The position numbers were made by a program, and so were the translations under genes. Under the pieces are notes generated by a model that saw only the letters and a list, made by a program, of their open reading frames with translations, ran no database searches and was not told where the DNA came from. Shown piece by piece: positions 32,694 to 45,200 of a stretch of DNA of 62,000 bases. The stretch comes from Tubiluchus corallicola. Its lineage: Eukaryota > Priapulida > Priapulimorpha > Priapulimorphida > Tubiluchidae. Numbering within the stretch: the first letter of the stretch is position 1; every line of letters begins with the position of its first letter. The stretch lies in contig JAQGDQ010000471.1 of the NCBI GenBank assembly GCA_030141605.1, forward strand, positions 1 to 62,000, read 5' to 3'.

Positions 32694-35600
32694 ATGGCCG
32701 ACCGGAGAGAGAGGAAAGAGAGAAGACGTCAATTAACTGGCAGTGAAAGCGATGACGAAATTGAAAAATCTCGGGTAGATAATACTAGAGCACGAAGGCG
32801 AGCAAAGTCTTCTGATTGTGTATGTATCTGATATATTTCTAGGCGTGGGTTGTTTTTATTTATTGAGTTTTGGCAATTAAATATTCGTGCAGAAATTGAC
32901 TCAAAAACACGTTGACCTACTCTATATCTGTGTTACTGACTATAGTATAAGTTGAATTTCTTGTAAGTGATCACATTATTGTAGTGTTGTCACTCTTAGA
33001 AAGATCAAGTCATTTGTTGTTCATCCCAACATATAACATTAGTTATAATTTAGTATTATGTATAGCCTATCAAATTGCCAGGCGTGCCGCGGAACATACG
33101 TTATCAAATCAGGCACCCCAACTCAGTTATATTTTGTAAGTTTTTCGCATGCGGTGCCGATGATCACTGATCAAATATAATAATTCTGAATTATATATTT
33201 GTTTTCACCTATATAACATTAAGCATATATGAAACACACATTAAGAACAAAGCTTCACATTCTAAATTAGAGAAAATAAACAAATAAATTGTACAAGCAT
33301 GCTAAATATGACATAATTTGCATGTGACGCGAATTTTAGTAATATCTCAATGAACTTAAAGATAAGAAAACGTCATGCATTTTTATGAATGTGTTAAAAT
33401 TATGTAACACAAACATTCATGCAAAATCCTTTGAATACTTAACAACTGTTTCCTTATGGGCTACATTTACAGTACTGTGTAAAAACCATTTGTGGTGTAT
33501 TAGCAGAGTTTATCAATGGTCATTTAGCAACTAACTTGGACAATTTTACTGTGATCATTGGTTTTAAATTTTGTTATCTTATTTTCTGAGTAAACAGTAA
33601 TAAGGGGCATCCACATATAACAATATCAAATTCAGGGTAGACAGATGGCAGGAGGGGTGATAATGCTGTTATAATGCAAGGTAGGCACTAGGGAGATGAT
33701 TTAGTCGTGATATCGTTATCTGACTTACCCAACTTAGTGATTTGGGGCTGCCACCACCTCCATTGCCTGGTGCCAGTATAGAATCCACTGATGGCTTCCC
33801 AACAATTAACACAATTTTTGTTGTTGCCTGTCCTTGGGAGGAGTAAGAATAAAATGTGTCCATAGGTCGGCAATTAACCATTTTCAGTTATTCACTTATT
33901 TTGAATCTCCATTTCATGAAGATCATTTTAATACCAAGCTTATCACTGAATGTTATTTTCTAAGCTGAGATAATCAATGTTGAAGTTGAGATGCACGCTG
34001 CACACTGACAAACGTAATCTTGAGAAAATCGCTGTTAGAGTCAGCCATTGTTTTTTGTCCCATTTCTACAAAACACTTAGTAACTGCAAAAATGTTGGTT
34101 GCTATGAACTTTGCAAAAAACACATTGATGTTACGTTTAAATCCAGTAGGTGACTCTTGCCGATGAAGATCTGGGCTTGACAACAGGAAAAACCTGAAGC
34201 AAAACGACTGCTCCCTTGATGTACTACCGGAGTTTGAAAATACAAGTTTTTTAAAATTGTGTTACTAGTTTCTAGCCAGAGTAGGTACGGGGTTATAAAA
34301 TTGAATTTTTAGTGTTTTTTAACATTTTTTTGATGATTTGATACTAAAATGTAAAACTTCAATATATTATTTAACACTTGTTTTTATGAAAAACAGAAGA
34401 TTGACATTTGAGCAAATTGTCGACTTATGGATGGTTTTGGTTTGCAAGCTCAAAAGTACAAAAAGCTACATTGGTGTGATATCAATATAAGGGGTAGGTG
34501 GTGGCGTATATGATAATGCCTAATTAATGTAAGGTAGGTAGGTTTTCGAAATTGGCCAAATGCTTGATATTGTTATATGTGGCTGGCCCCTAATAAATAT
34601 TAGATTATTATAGTTTTTGCTTTGTCTTGTCAGTAATTTGATTTGCAGCTCTTTGGCGTGGTTTTCACATTTGTGCAAAGTCAGCCATTTATATGAAGTG
34701 ATGCAGCTGCATGGAATTTGAGCGGTTAGGCTTATGTGTTGTCTTACATGCTGAAAATTTCTAGCATGCACTTTTCCTGTATAAACTTACATGCCTATAC
34801 AATATTAAAAGCAGCACGTTGGGAAGTTATACTAAATGGCTGCCGATCGAATTCAACTTTATTCAAGATTATAATTTTAAAGATTTTTAATAATGAATAA
34901 TTTTATTTTTTCTTTATTTGTTGCAGGACAGCGAAGGTGATGATGAGGGTAAGTCATTAAAGTTTTCGTTTTCACGTACAATGGCTTTTGCAGGAAACCC
35001 TGTTTGGTTAGGTTAACAGCAAAAAATCAAGTGGGTTTTTCTGTTAAATGAAAAATGGTAAACGTTATGTTGCTAGCTAGTGTCTTAGTGTATATGTGAC
35101 ATTTTACAGAAGGAAGTGTAAGTCTTAAGTGTAACTGAAAGATTTTTTCTGTGCATTCGATTCTACTTACAGATTGGTTACAAATTCGACACTTTTGTCG
35201 CTTATAATGAATATACCAAAACAAAAATATGTCCATTTACTGTAGATACTAATTTCTGTCAGAAAGGCATGAACGACGCAATGACAGACTTGAAGAGCCG
35301 TCACCTTGTTGTCTTTTCTATCATCGAAACTTGAACATGCTGCAGTTTCGTTTTTTGGTATTTTTCTGGATAATGGCTTTCATGCTGTAATGTCAATAAA
35401 ATTTTTACGGTCATCGGTGAAAAATTACCATTGGGCAGGTTTTATAAGCCAAACAACATTTTTACGCCTAGCCATATTTATGAAAGACTGAATTCATTTA
35501 ACTTAACACTGCAAAAAAAGTTAAAACTGTTAAATGTTTTGTATTGTATAATTTCTGTTCATGTTTGCAAGTTTTATTTCCATTTTAGATGATTATTCTG

Positions 35601-36235
35601 AATACGAAAGCGCAGAAGATGATGATGATGAGGTAATTATAATATTTATGTTATACGTATTATCTTGCTTAGAGAAATATAAAAGTAGTTATTGAAATCT
35701 TATTCGGCTTAATAAAAAAAAAACAGACCGAGTTTCAAACTATAGCTCGAAACAATCTACCCTATAAAATATTGAAAGGAAACATGCTATTTCTTCTAGA
35801 TTGGCTTTCGTGAAAGAATTATTACTGGAGAAATATAATTTTGCATTCGCGTAGCTAGCTTTTCGCTGTTACATGCATTTTGCATGAAACGTTTGTGCTG
35901 TTCATTTGTGTTGTCATCATTAATTTGGCTGTCATGCCATTAATTAAGCTTACTGTTAGTTAATTATCAGAAAGGCTTTGCCATTAATATAAGTGTTAAA
36001 ATATAGTTAGGAAAAAGTAAATGATGTTCACAACAAATAACAACACTGTGAATTATTTATAAATTTTCATAATTGCTGACAAGAATTTATCATGAAGTTC
36101 AGACTCTAAATCAAATAGCTCTTGCACTCTGTTGAAATACAAAGCATTCATTGTTATAAGGGTGGCTTGGTCCATCTACTAGTCTCAATCCTCAGATGAT
36201 AAGACGACAGCATAAACCTACTTAGCTTATTCGTA

Positions 36236-36280
<45 letters not shown>

Positions 36281-39200
36281 AAATCTTTATTACTATACAA
36301 ATAAAATAAAGAGCCTCTATGTGCAGCTAGAAGTGATTTAAACTTTTTGCAAAATATTAGAATATATAAAATTTTATAAATCTATACAATAAAATATAGC
36401 GCTAACAAAAAGTTAAAAGTAGTTCGTCAAGCAAGTTATACCCCATATTAGAATTTTAATTACTTTAATTTCACAAAATTTAAGAAAATCAGAAGCTATT
36501 TCATTTTTTCATGTTAATTACTTTACAGTCATTAAGGTTAGTGTTAGTTGCCAAAGCTGTGCAGAATAAATTCATGATTTACAAAATTTACAAATCCATT
36601 GAGCAACAGATGATTTTAGTACAGATAAACATCACTTATAGATCCAGTTGCAAGCTCATCTAATAGTGCTTTGCATTTAAATGTGGAGTTTGATTCATAG
36701 CAAACAGGGGATAAATTGTGTATTGTACGAACGTAGAGTTGAAGGTTACACGAGCAAGAATACAGACTTTTGTATACACTTTTAGCATGAGTATTAGATA
36801 AAATGTTGTCAGTATAGATTGATAAAAAGATTCGCCACTCTTGGCATTAACACATTATTCACATTAAGTGCCGATATTTCAGCACTACTTCATTAAAATT
36901 ATTAATGTGTTAATAGAAGCTGTTGTAGTTTATTAAATTTCAGGAGTTTGCTTAACCAGTATAATTCACACTTTGTTAAGTGGTGTCTTACTATTTAATC
37001 TCGATCAAAATAAATTATGTTTGATATAATGCAGGAATTTATGAAAGCTACAAATCAATTCAGTAAACATTTATTAACTAGATTCTAATTGCTGCACATA
37101 TCAAAACTTTACGATGCCCTAGGCTGATAGTTCTGTCCTGCCCATTTCTATTTTGAATTTATGGTTGTTTATGTATTGAGCAGATTAAGCAGTTACTTGT
37201 GGTGTATTAGAAACATTATTAACTTACATCATCATTATTATTTACATGTATTTGCATAGCTCTTATATTTAAGCAGGCTGCACAATTGCTTGTCATGTAA
37301 TACCTTACAACTGTTCATTATGTGGCACTTATATTAAAGCTGTGCTCAGTAACTGCCTGTGGTGTGTTATAAAATGTGCCCTTTACATTAATATGAAAGT
37401 ATACATATTTTCTGAGGAGAATAAGAATTTTTCCTAAAATGTGATGCCCTCAAACTTTGGTGCCCTAGGCTACAGCCTAGTTAGCTTATTGGTTAATCTG
37501 CCTCTGACTGATAGTTATGAAAAATAAGATATGTTTATAAAAAAATTCAGGAATATGAAGAAAAAGGCGAGTCGGAAGACTTAGCTGATTATGGCGATGA
37601 AGATCTGGAAGCTTACCTCTTCCCCGCTGATCACGATGGAGATTATGCAGATGAGGAAGCAGAAGGAAAATCGTCACATTTTGAAGAGTCAGAACGCCAA
37701 AGTGGTGACGGGGAGGTATGACACCTATTTGTTTCTGCAATTGATTTTCAAGCTTTAAAACTAGGAATACGGGATAAGCATTTATTAAGAACCGGGTGGC
37801 ATAGCCCAAAGGTAACATGCTCGCTTCACACCCACCCGAGGTTGCGGGTTCAACACCGACCGAGTTATACCGAAGACTTAAAAAATGATTACCCTGGTTC
37901 GACCAAGTTTGCAGGCTTATCAAAATAACATGCAAGTAATAATAGTCGGGACCACGTTGGAAATAAGTATATTATTTTTCCCTGTTATCCAGGTGTTGTT
38001 CCTGGACTATGTCCTAAACAATATTAATATTATTATATAAGAAATCTGAAATTTATTGAGCTCTGTGGGTTAGTTGAAAATTCGAATTTTTTTTGAAATT
38101 TCGCAGTTTGAAATTCTACAGTTGACGAGACAAAAAATATTTGAGTTGAACTTTTCTTGTTATTCATGGCCTAAATATTAAAATCTTTGAGCTTGAAACT
38201 CAAAATAGCCGAGTTTCAAAGTTTAAGCATTTTTAAATCTTAAGATGTGAAATTGTTTGCAATGCTTTGTGGCATCTGCCTTGTAAGACGAAGGTCCCTG
38301 GTTCAATTCCTGTTCCAACTTTTACCATTTCCTGTCTTTAGAGTTTGGTATCAAATTTAATTAATTTTGGGCATGTACCATCACCTGCGGTACTCAAGTT
38401 GTAGTAATATAAGAGGATTCAAATTTTTTAATTTTTTTGTTGCTTTAAAATATCTAAGAACAAATCTTGATACATCGTCATTTGAAATCCACAGAGAAGC
38501 AGTGTTTAGAAATCTCCAGTTGTCCAGTGAATCTTTCTAGTTCAAAGGTTTTACAACAGAGTGGTTATTGTACTTAGCTGTTGGTGGTTATGGGTGCAAA
38601 TCCCACTCATGTAGGGATTTTTTCAGCCACTTTAATAAGACTCACTGGTTGCCTTCCTAGGTGAACTCAGCCTTAACGAGCACCTGGTGGCAGAAAGGTG
38701 GCTGAGCGATTCTACTGAATGGTACGATGGACTGGTCACTTATACTTATGTGTCGATGTTATGAATATAGTTGTTGCAACCATCCATCTGCACTCTGCAC
38801 GCCTTTAGGCATGGGACCATTCTTCTTGCTGTTCATGAGCAAGATATTACTTGTGTGATTGCGTACCAGCACCCATCAGTTACCACATTATGTTGTGATG
38901 TGTCAAAGTATAATGTGTCCAAAATTAGGCTGAATATCAATTTTTTGTTTTTTTTACAAAAACAAACACTAAATATATTGGACTATTATATTTCTAGTAT
39001 CAGATTGCCAGGAAATTGTTTTAAAAATACAAAAGTTAACTTTATAATCGCTTACCCATTTCATTCCTCAAGAATTAGTATTGCAATTGCGAAAAGCTCG
39101 TATTTTCAAACTCTAATAGCAACTCGTGGAAGCATTTGTTTTGTTTGCTGTTTTTTCTGTTGCCAAGCTCATATCTTCGTCCAGAAGAGCCTGCTGGATT

Positions 39201-42200
39201 TAAACCCAACTTCAACATGTTCTCGTACATAGCAACTACCCTCTCGTACAGTAGCTAAGTGTTTTGTAGAAACGAGACAATAAACAATGATAAACTTTAA
39301 CAGGGATTTTCTCAAGATTATTTTTCAGTGTGCAGCCTCCACCTCAACTTCAACATGGATTATCTCAGCTTAGAAATAACATAGAGAAATCATCTTGGTA
39401 TGAAAATGAATAAATGATCCTGATGAAATGAAAATTCAGATGTGTGAATAACTAGCAGAGCTTAATATTGCCAACTTTTGGAGGTTTTTTGCTATGCAAA
39501 CGCACATTTCACTTTTTGGAAACATGGTATTGTTGCTATTTATCATTACTGCTAATAGTTTTAAATTTTTTCTGACTTTAAGGAAGCACCTGGTGGAGAG
39601 AAGGCACTGGACGGTGACGAAGACAGACAGAATCCGGCATATGTCCCAAAGAAAGGAATCTTTTATGAACATGACACTCGAACCGGAGATCCAAAAGAAG
39701 CTGAAAGAAAGTAATGAACTTAATAACGTGTTTTTTATGTAAAATGGTACACACTGTCTGTGTATAGAGCTGAAATTGGACTTAATGTCTGTGTATAGAG
39801 CTGAAATTGGAAATAAATTATGTACATGCCTAACCAGAAAAAAATTTTGCTACACTAGTGATGTTAATCCCTATTTGGGTAGTTACTGGTGAATTCTGTA
39901 AGCAGTTTTAACTCTTGAGCGTTTTTTTAAATCTTTCGCTGTTTTTGCCTACCGTTTTTTGATGTTTTTTGTCATATTAAGTATGATAATGGTGTTCTCG
40001 TATGTTTTGTTCTTGGAAACTTTTTTATTGAAAGATTTTACGCTCTTGCCTGTATTGGTCTGTATATTTTATTTTGCACAGAGGTTTAGATTTTTAAACC
40101 AAAATATTTGAATTTTATAAAGGGACTGTTTTTTGCTAGCTGATAATTGTATGAACTTTATGTGGATGTTATTTTGTTATTTATCTTTTTAAATTTTTGT
40201 ATTAGTTTGATTTTATAATTTAGATTCAGTAATAAGAGTCAACCTTGGATATAAGGCACTCGCTTATAAGGGACCACCAACACCGGTCCTGATTTTTCAT
40301 AACATTTTTCCTATGTAAAAATCTTCGTATATAAAGTACTCGAATATAAGGGATTTTCGGTTATAAGAGATGATATCTTCAGATCCCGCTAATAGAAACC
40401 CAGGTAAGTTACCTCACATGTAAGGGATCCTATGATCAAAGTGAAATTCATTGATTTTTAAGCTCAATTTTTCGCAAACTTTGCCTTCGAACAGTTTGGC
40501 TTATGCGGTCACATATGTCTCGCATCACTGAAGGAGCTTCCTACATACCGTTTGCACTGAATGTGTAGCAATTATCCATAAAAATATGGGTAAAAGCGCA
40601 GAAAAGTACTGGTCTAGATACATCCTCGGTCTGATTCAACTTCAGCTGTAAGGGACATCGGATATAAAGGACGGTTTTTTCTGGTCCCGAGGTGTCCGTT
40701 ATATTCAAGGTTAACTGTATAATTACTTTAGTAGGTTAATTTTATGCGTTTTGGCACAATGTAGTCAGGCAGAGTCTACTTAATGTAATGGCTTGTAACG
40801 GGACTGGGATCTAGCTTGTTATCAAGACTGAGCTTCCGAGATGAGGCGCAGAACCAAAAGAACATTTGGATGTATCCTTTTTCCATGGGGTAAACAGCGA
40901 CAAGCAGTACAGCGAATGAACTGTCCAGATCGAGTATTGAACCCCGTTACTCACAAATTATTCGGTAATAATTGTGTTGACTGTAATTTTGATTCCGTTG
41001 TAGAAGGGAGAAAGTAAAGAAATTGCAGAAGTTGTGGCATGAGGACACGAAGTGGAGCCATGACATGTTTAGAGTTGAAGAACAGTGTCCAAAAAGCAGA
41101 GAGGAGTTAGTAGCCGTCTACGGCTATGACATCAGGGATCCAGACAGTGATCGTCGCCGTCGCCGGAGAAAATACACGTAACTCTTATGTTATCATTATT
41201 TTTTAAATTGTTACTATTATTATTATTAGTATTATTGTTGTTGTTATTTGCTATTGTTTAATTCGTATGAAAATTTATACTGCAGTGCAGAACTGTGTGA
41301 TGTTAATATCGTTAATTTAATAATTTCTGTTAGTAAATAAAAAACAATTAAAATTACGGAACTTGTACATATGGACATTTATGTTTCCTATAATTCATGA
41401 AATAATTTCTTAGCCTTCGTTTTTACATTAAAATTAAAGCACCATCCTTGAGTTGCCGCAGCTTGCAGTTGTATTTTATTCTTAAGTCTGCATCTGTGTT
41501 GTAGGTAAAATGCAACATTTTACCTGTAATGAGTAAATAAAACTTGAAATTGCCTGAAAAATCTCAGTTTATGACTAAAATGTGTGGCCATTATTCTGTA
41601 CTGCAATAGTATGCAAGTAGTTTTACACTTTCACGGTGTTTACTTTAAATTGTTATAATACTGTATTTTTTATTTCTTATTTATAGCTTTATTTTTCACA
41701 TGTATTACAGTAGGGGGCAGGGAAAATACGAGAGAGATTGGAAGGATGTTGATGCCTACCAGCGGCCACCATCCAAACTTACTCTTGGTAGTTACGTGCG
41801 CGGCGGCGGGAGAGGGCGTGGTCGTATGAGGGCTGGTAGACCCGGTCGGGGTGCTCGCTACCCGAGCGACCAACATAGAGGCCCGAGAAACTTCAATAGG
41901 AGGAATGTTTCTGATGGCGAAAGAGTCGCATATGAACCAGTAGCTGCTACTGTCAGAGACACCCAACCTCGTCCTACCGATGATGTGATCGTAGAACAGC
42001 AAGATGTCATCGTCGAAACTGAGCAGCACGACACGCCGCCTCGCCACCGTCACCGCAGTCCTCCTCATCGTCAGGGCGACCACGTGCAGCAGACGTCTAA
42101 AAAAGACTCATTGACGGAGGATCTAGAAAACTTGAACATAACTGTGACACAAGACGACGGCGGTGGCGACAGCAGGATTGTGGAAACCATGAGACATCCT

Positions 42201-45200
42201 AAACGTCGAGATGGTGGCGCTAACAGGGGACGCAACGAAGACCGTGCCAGGAAGCCTCGTTACCGAAGAATTTCAGATGGTATGAAAGTATTTTTAGAAC
42301 AGCATAATCACAGAATTTTTTATGGACATTTGTATCGTGATGTGCAATTTTTGTCTTGCTAAGTGGCACACTGGTTTTGTTAACAGAATTTTTTTAATAA
42401 AAGTTTTCATGGGAATAACTCCAGACCGTGCCTAAATGGTTTTAAAATGTGGCTGCTTTTATTATCCGTGGTTTTATTAAGTGGCGACCACTGTATTCTT
42501 TTTTTTATGAACATTTGCTTTCTGTCACCTTTGGTATATAGAACACAACTGATTAAGATCCTTTAGGAATTGGTAAGTACTTTTAGATAGTTGAGGCATT
42601 CATAATTAGATAAAGGCACCTATATTTTAATAGTGACAGTACAGCAAGTGCAATGCAGAATGTTAAATTAACATTTACTGAATCTGCCTGAAGCTCTTAG
42701 GAATTCCTGTGTTAAATCAAAAGTAGTTTTATTTTGGTCAAGATTGAAAAGTGAGTTACCATGTAATAAAGTATGGATTTTAGTTTCTATATTTAATTCA
42801 TTAATATTAACTGGGAGAAAGTTTGAATTATACAGGTTAGATAAACTTCGCTCGAGTGCCCCCTGCTCCCGGCATGCAACTGTGTTCAACATTCATATCA
42901 GCTAAAGTTAGATATTGCTTGTTGTGTGATAGCAGTGCACAGTTACCACTCTATAATTACGTGATTACTATATTTGCGTATTTGCCGCAGTATGCTAATA
43001 CTTGCCATTTTTGTTTTGTTTTCAGAACGAGGTCAAGGTGACCGGGCAGCTCGGTACGAATCGCAACAGGCCAACCTTCCTCCCAGGTTTGCTAAGCAGG
43101 AAGGGCGTGGTGCGAAACGTTACTCCTCTCAGCGACAGCGAGGCGTGCCGGACGACAGCCACATGTCTTACCCCGCTCCCGAAGTTACGAAGGAACCCAG
43201 TAACAAGTTCTACGAACATCGGGGTAAGTAGGGAACTGCTGTACTTATGTGTTCATAATTTTTTGCTTATTCTGAGAAGGTCAGCCTTTGCATTGTTTTC
43301 TCACCTGTTACTTCTTGTTTTATTTCATTCTGCCAGCCTGTCCATCCACATATTGATCCTTAATGTATGCCTGTCCATCCACATATTGATCCTTAATGTA
43401 TATCTGTAATCTTCTCTCTCACTCTTTCTCTTTCTATGTCTCTCTGTCTGTTTTTCTGTCCCTCTCACCACTCACTCTCTCTCTCTATTTCCCTCTTTTT
43501 CTTCAATCAGTCAGTCTGTAGTCTCTCTATTTTTTCTTCTCTCTCCTTTTTTGTTCACTTCTCTTTTTATACCCAGTAACTCTTTTTTTATTTTTACGTG
43601 CACTGTCTGTGGTTTTACAGTAACTCATAGCTTGGCGTCTTTTTATTTCTTGTCTTCTTCCATTCTTATTTTTTTCTAGCTCTTTCATTTTTTGGTTATT
43701 TTTATTTTCCAGTGAGTTATCGACCGGAGTATGAGACGACAGAGACTGCACGTACTCGCACAACCGTTCCTAACCAGAATGTACAGTTCCAACAACAGCA
43801 GCACATGATGTCGCACTATTCGCACGACATCAATGTCAACATCTCACCACAAGGTCAAAAGTTGTTTTATATTTTAAATTTATTTGTTGCATTGTTAATT
43901 AAACACTTTTGTTTCACTTATGCGAACTTTGTAATTAGCTACTGTATGTGCATAATGTGGAACAATTCGCTGGTATGTTAATTATGAGAACTGTTTTGTA
44001 ATAATAATTACCAGTTGATGTACAACCTGATCGCCTTGTAATATAAAGTCACAGGAAAATAGTCATAACTTTGGATAGAAAAGAAAGTTAGGTTGTCAAA
44101 CAAAAATATTCAAGTCAGTCACAAAATTATTTAAGTAGCATAAACAATTAAAGTAATAAAGGAGAAAATATTTTAAATTAGTTATTAACTGACAATATAC
44201 GACTTGTACACATTGACCCACTATTTATAAATGATGGCATTACATGTATATGAAATAAATATGTTCAATGTCTTAAGGTGAGTGTTAGATTTGTGGTTAC
44301 GGTTATTTTTTCCCTGTGACTTTATTACCTGGATTCATACAATCTATTGCTCACTGCTCATGGGGTACACAAACAATGAATACCAATTTATTACATCAAA
44401 ATATTGTTGAAACAATAGCATGTCTATAATGCCTTTAAATTTCGTACGAAGTTTCAAGTCTTGCACAGCCTTGATCGCAGCAGTGACTTGAAAACTGTGG
44501 AGTTATTTTTGTCGACAGAACTGTCAGCATGTCTTTTGAATCATTAAATTCAGTAACTAATCATTTTTGTCCTAAAAGTTTCCATATTTACAGCTATGCG
44601 CTCGGGACCGCCCCCGCCGCACGTGCAGACGTCTCCGAGCACGCACATTTCGTTTCCGCCACCTCCTCATGTACCGTCAGCATCTGCGCCATCTACTGTT
44701 GCACCCGGTTTGAAACACCCCAATATTCAAGTGCCTCCGGGCCCTCCGCCCTATTATGGACCAGGGTAAGTAGTGATTAGTGTGGCACCTGTTTCCTATT
44801 GAGTAACTTTGATTTAAAATAAGAGGATGAAACCTAGTTTTTTTGTGTAATTATTAGATCTAAAGTTATTAAATTTTTCTTGTTAAATAAACTGTCAACT
44901 GTCATGTAAAAGTTGCGAGCTTGTGATTATTATAATATTAATTTTTTTATTCTTGATCTGCAGCATGCATTATTGTGTATGGGCAGACAACCTTTTAAGC
45001 TACGGTATGGCACAAAAAAGTTGTCTGTTCCATTATGTATGAATGAGTTTGGAGAAATAAACACAAATGTCTATATAAAAAGTAACTGAAAACTTGATTT
45101 AAATTCTACAACTTTTTTTGCCATATCTTGCCTCCAAAAAGACATTGCTCGTTCCGAAGACTTTAATACAAATAAAGAGCGAATTTTACTTTGTATGTGA

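Noticed and set aside
38771-39232. 153-codon plus-strand frame in CASC3 intron 4
   Set aside because: Lies within an intron of a well-supported gene and shows no motif.
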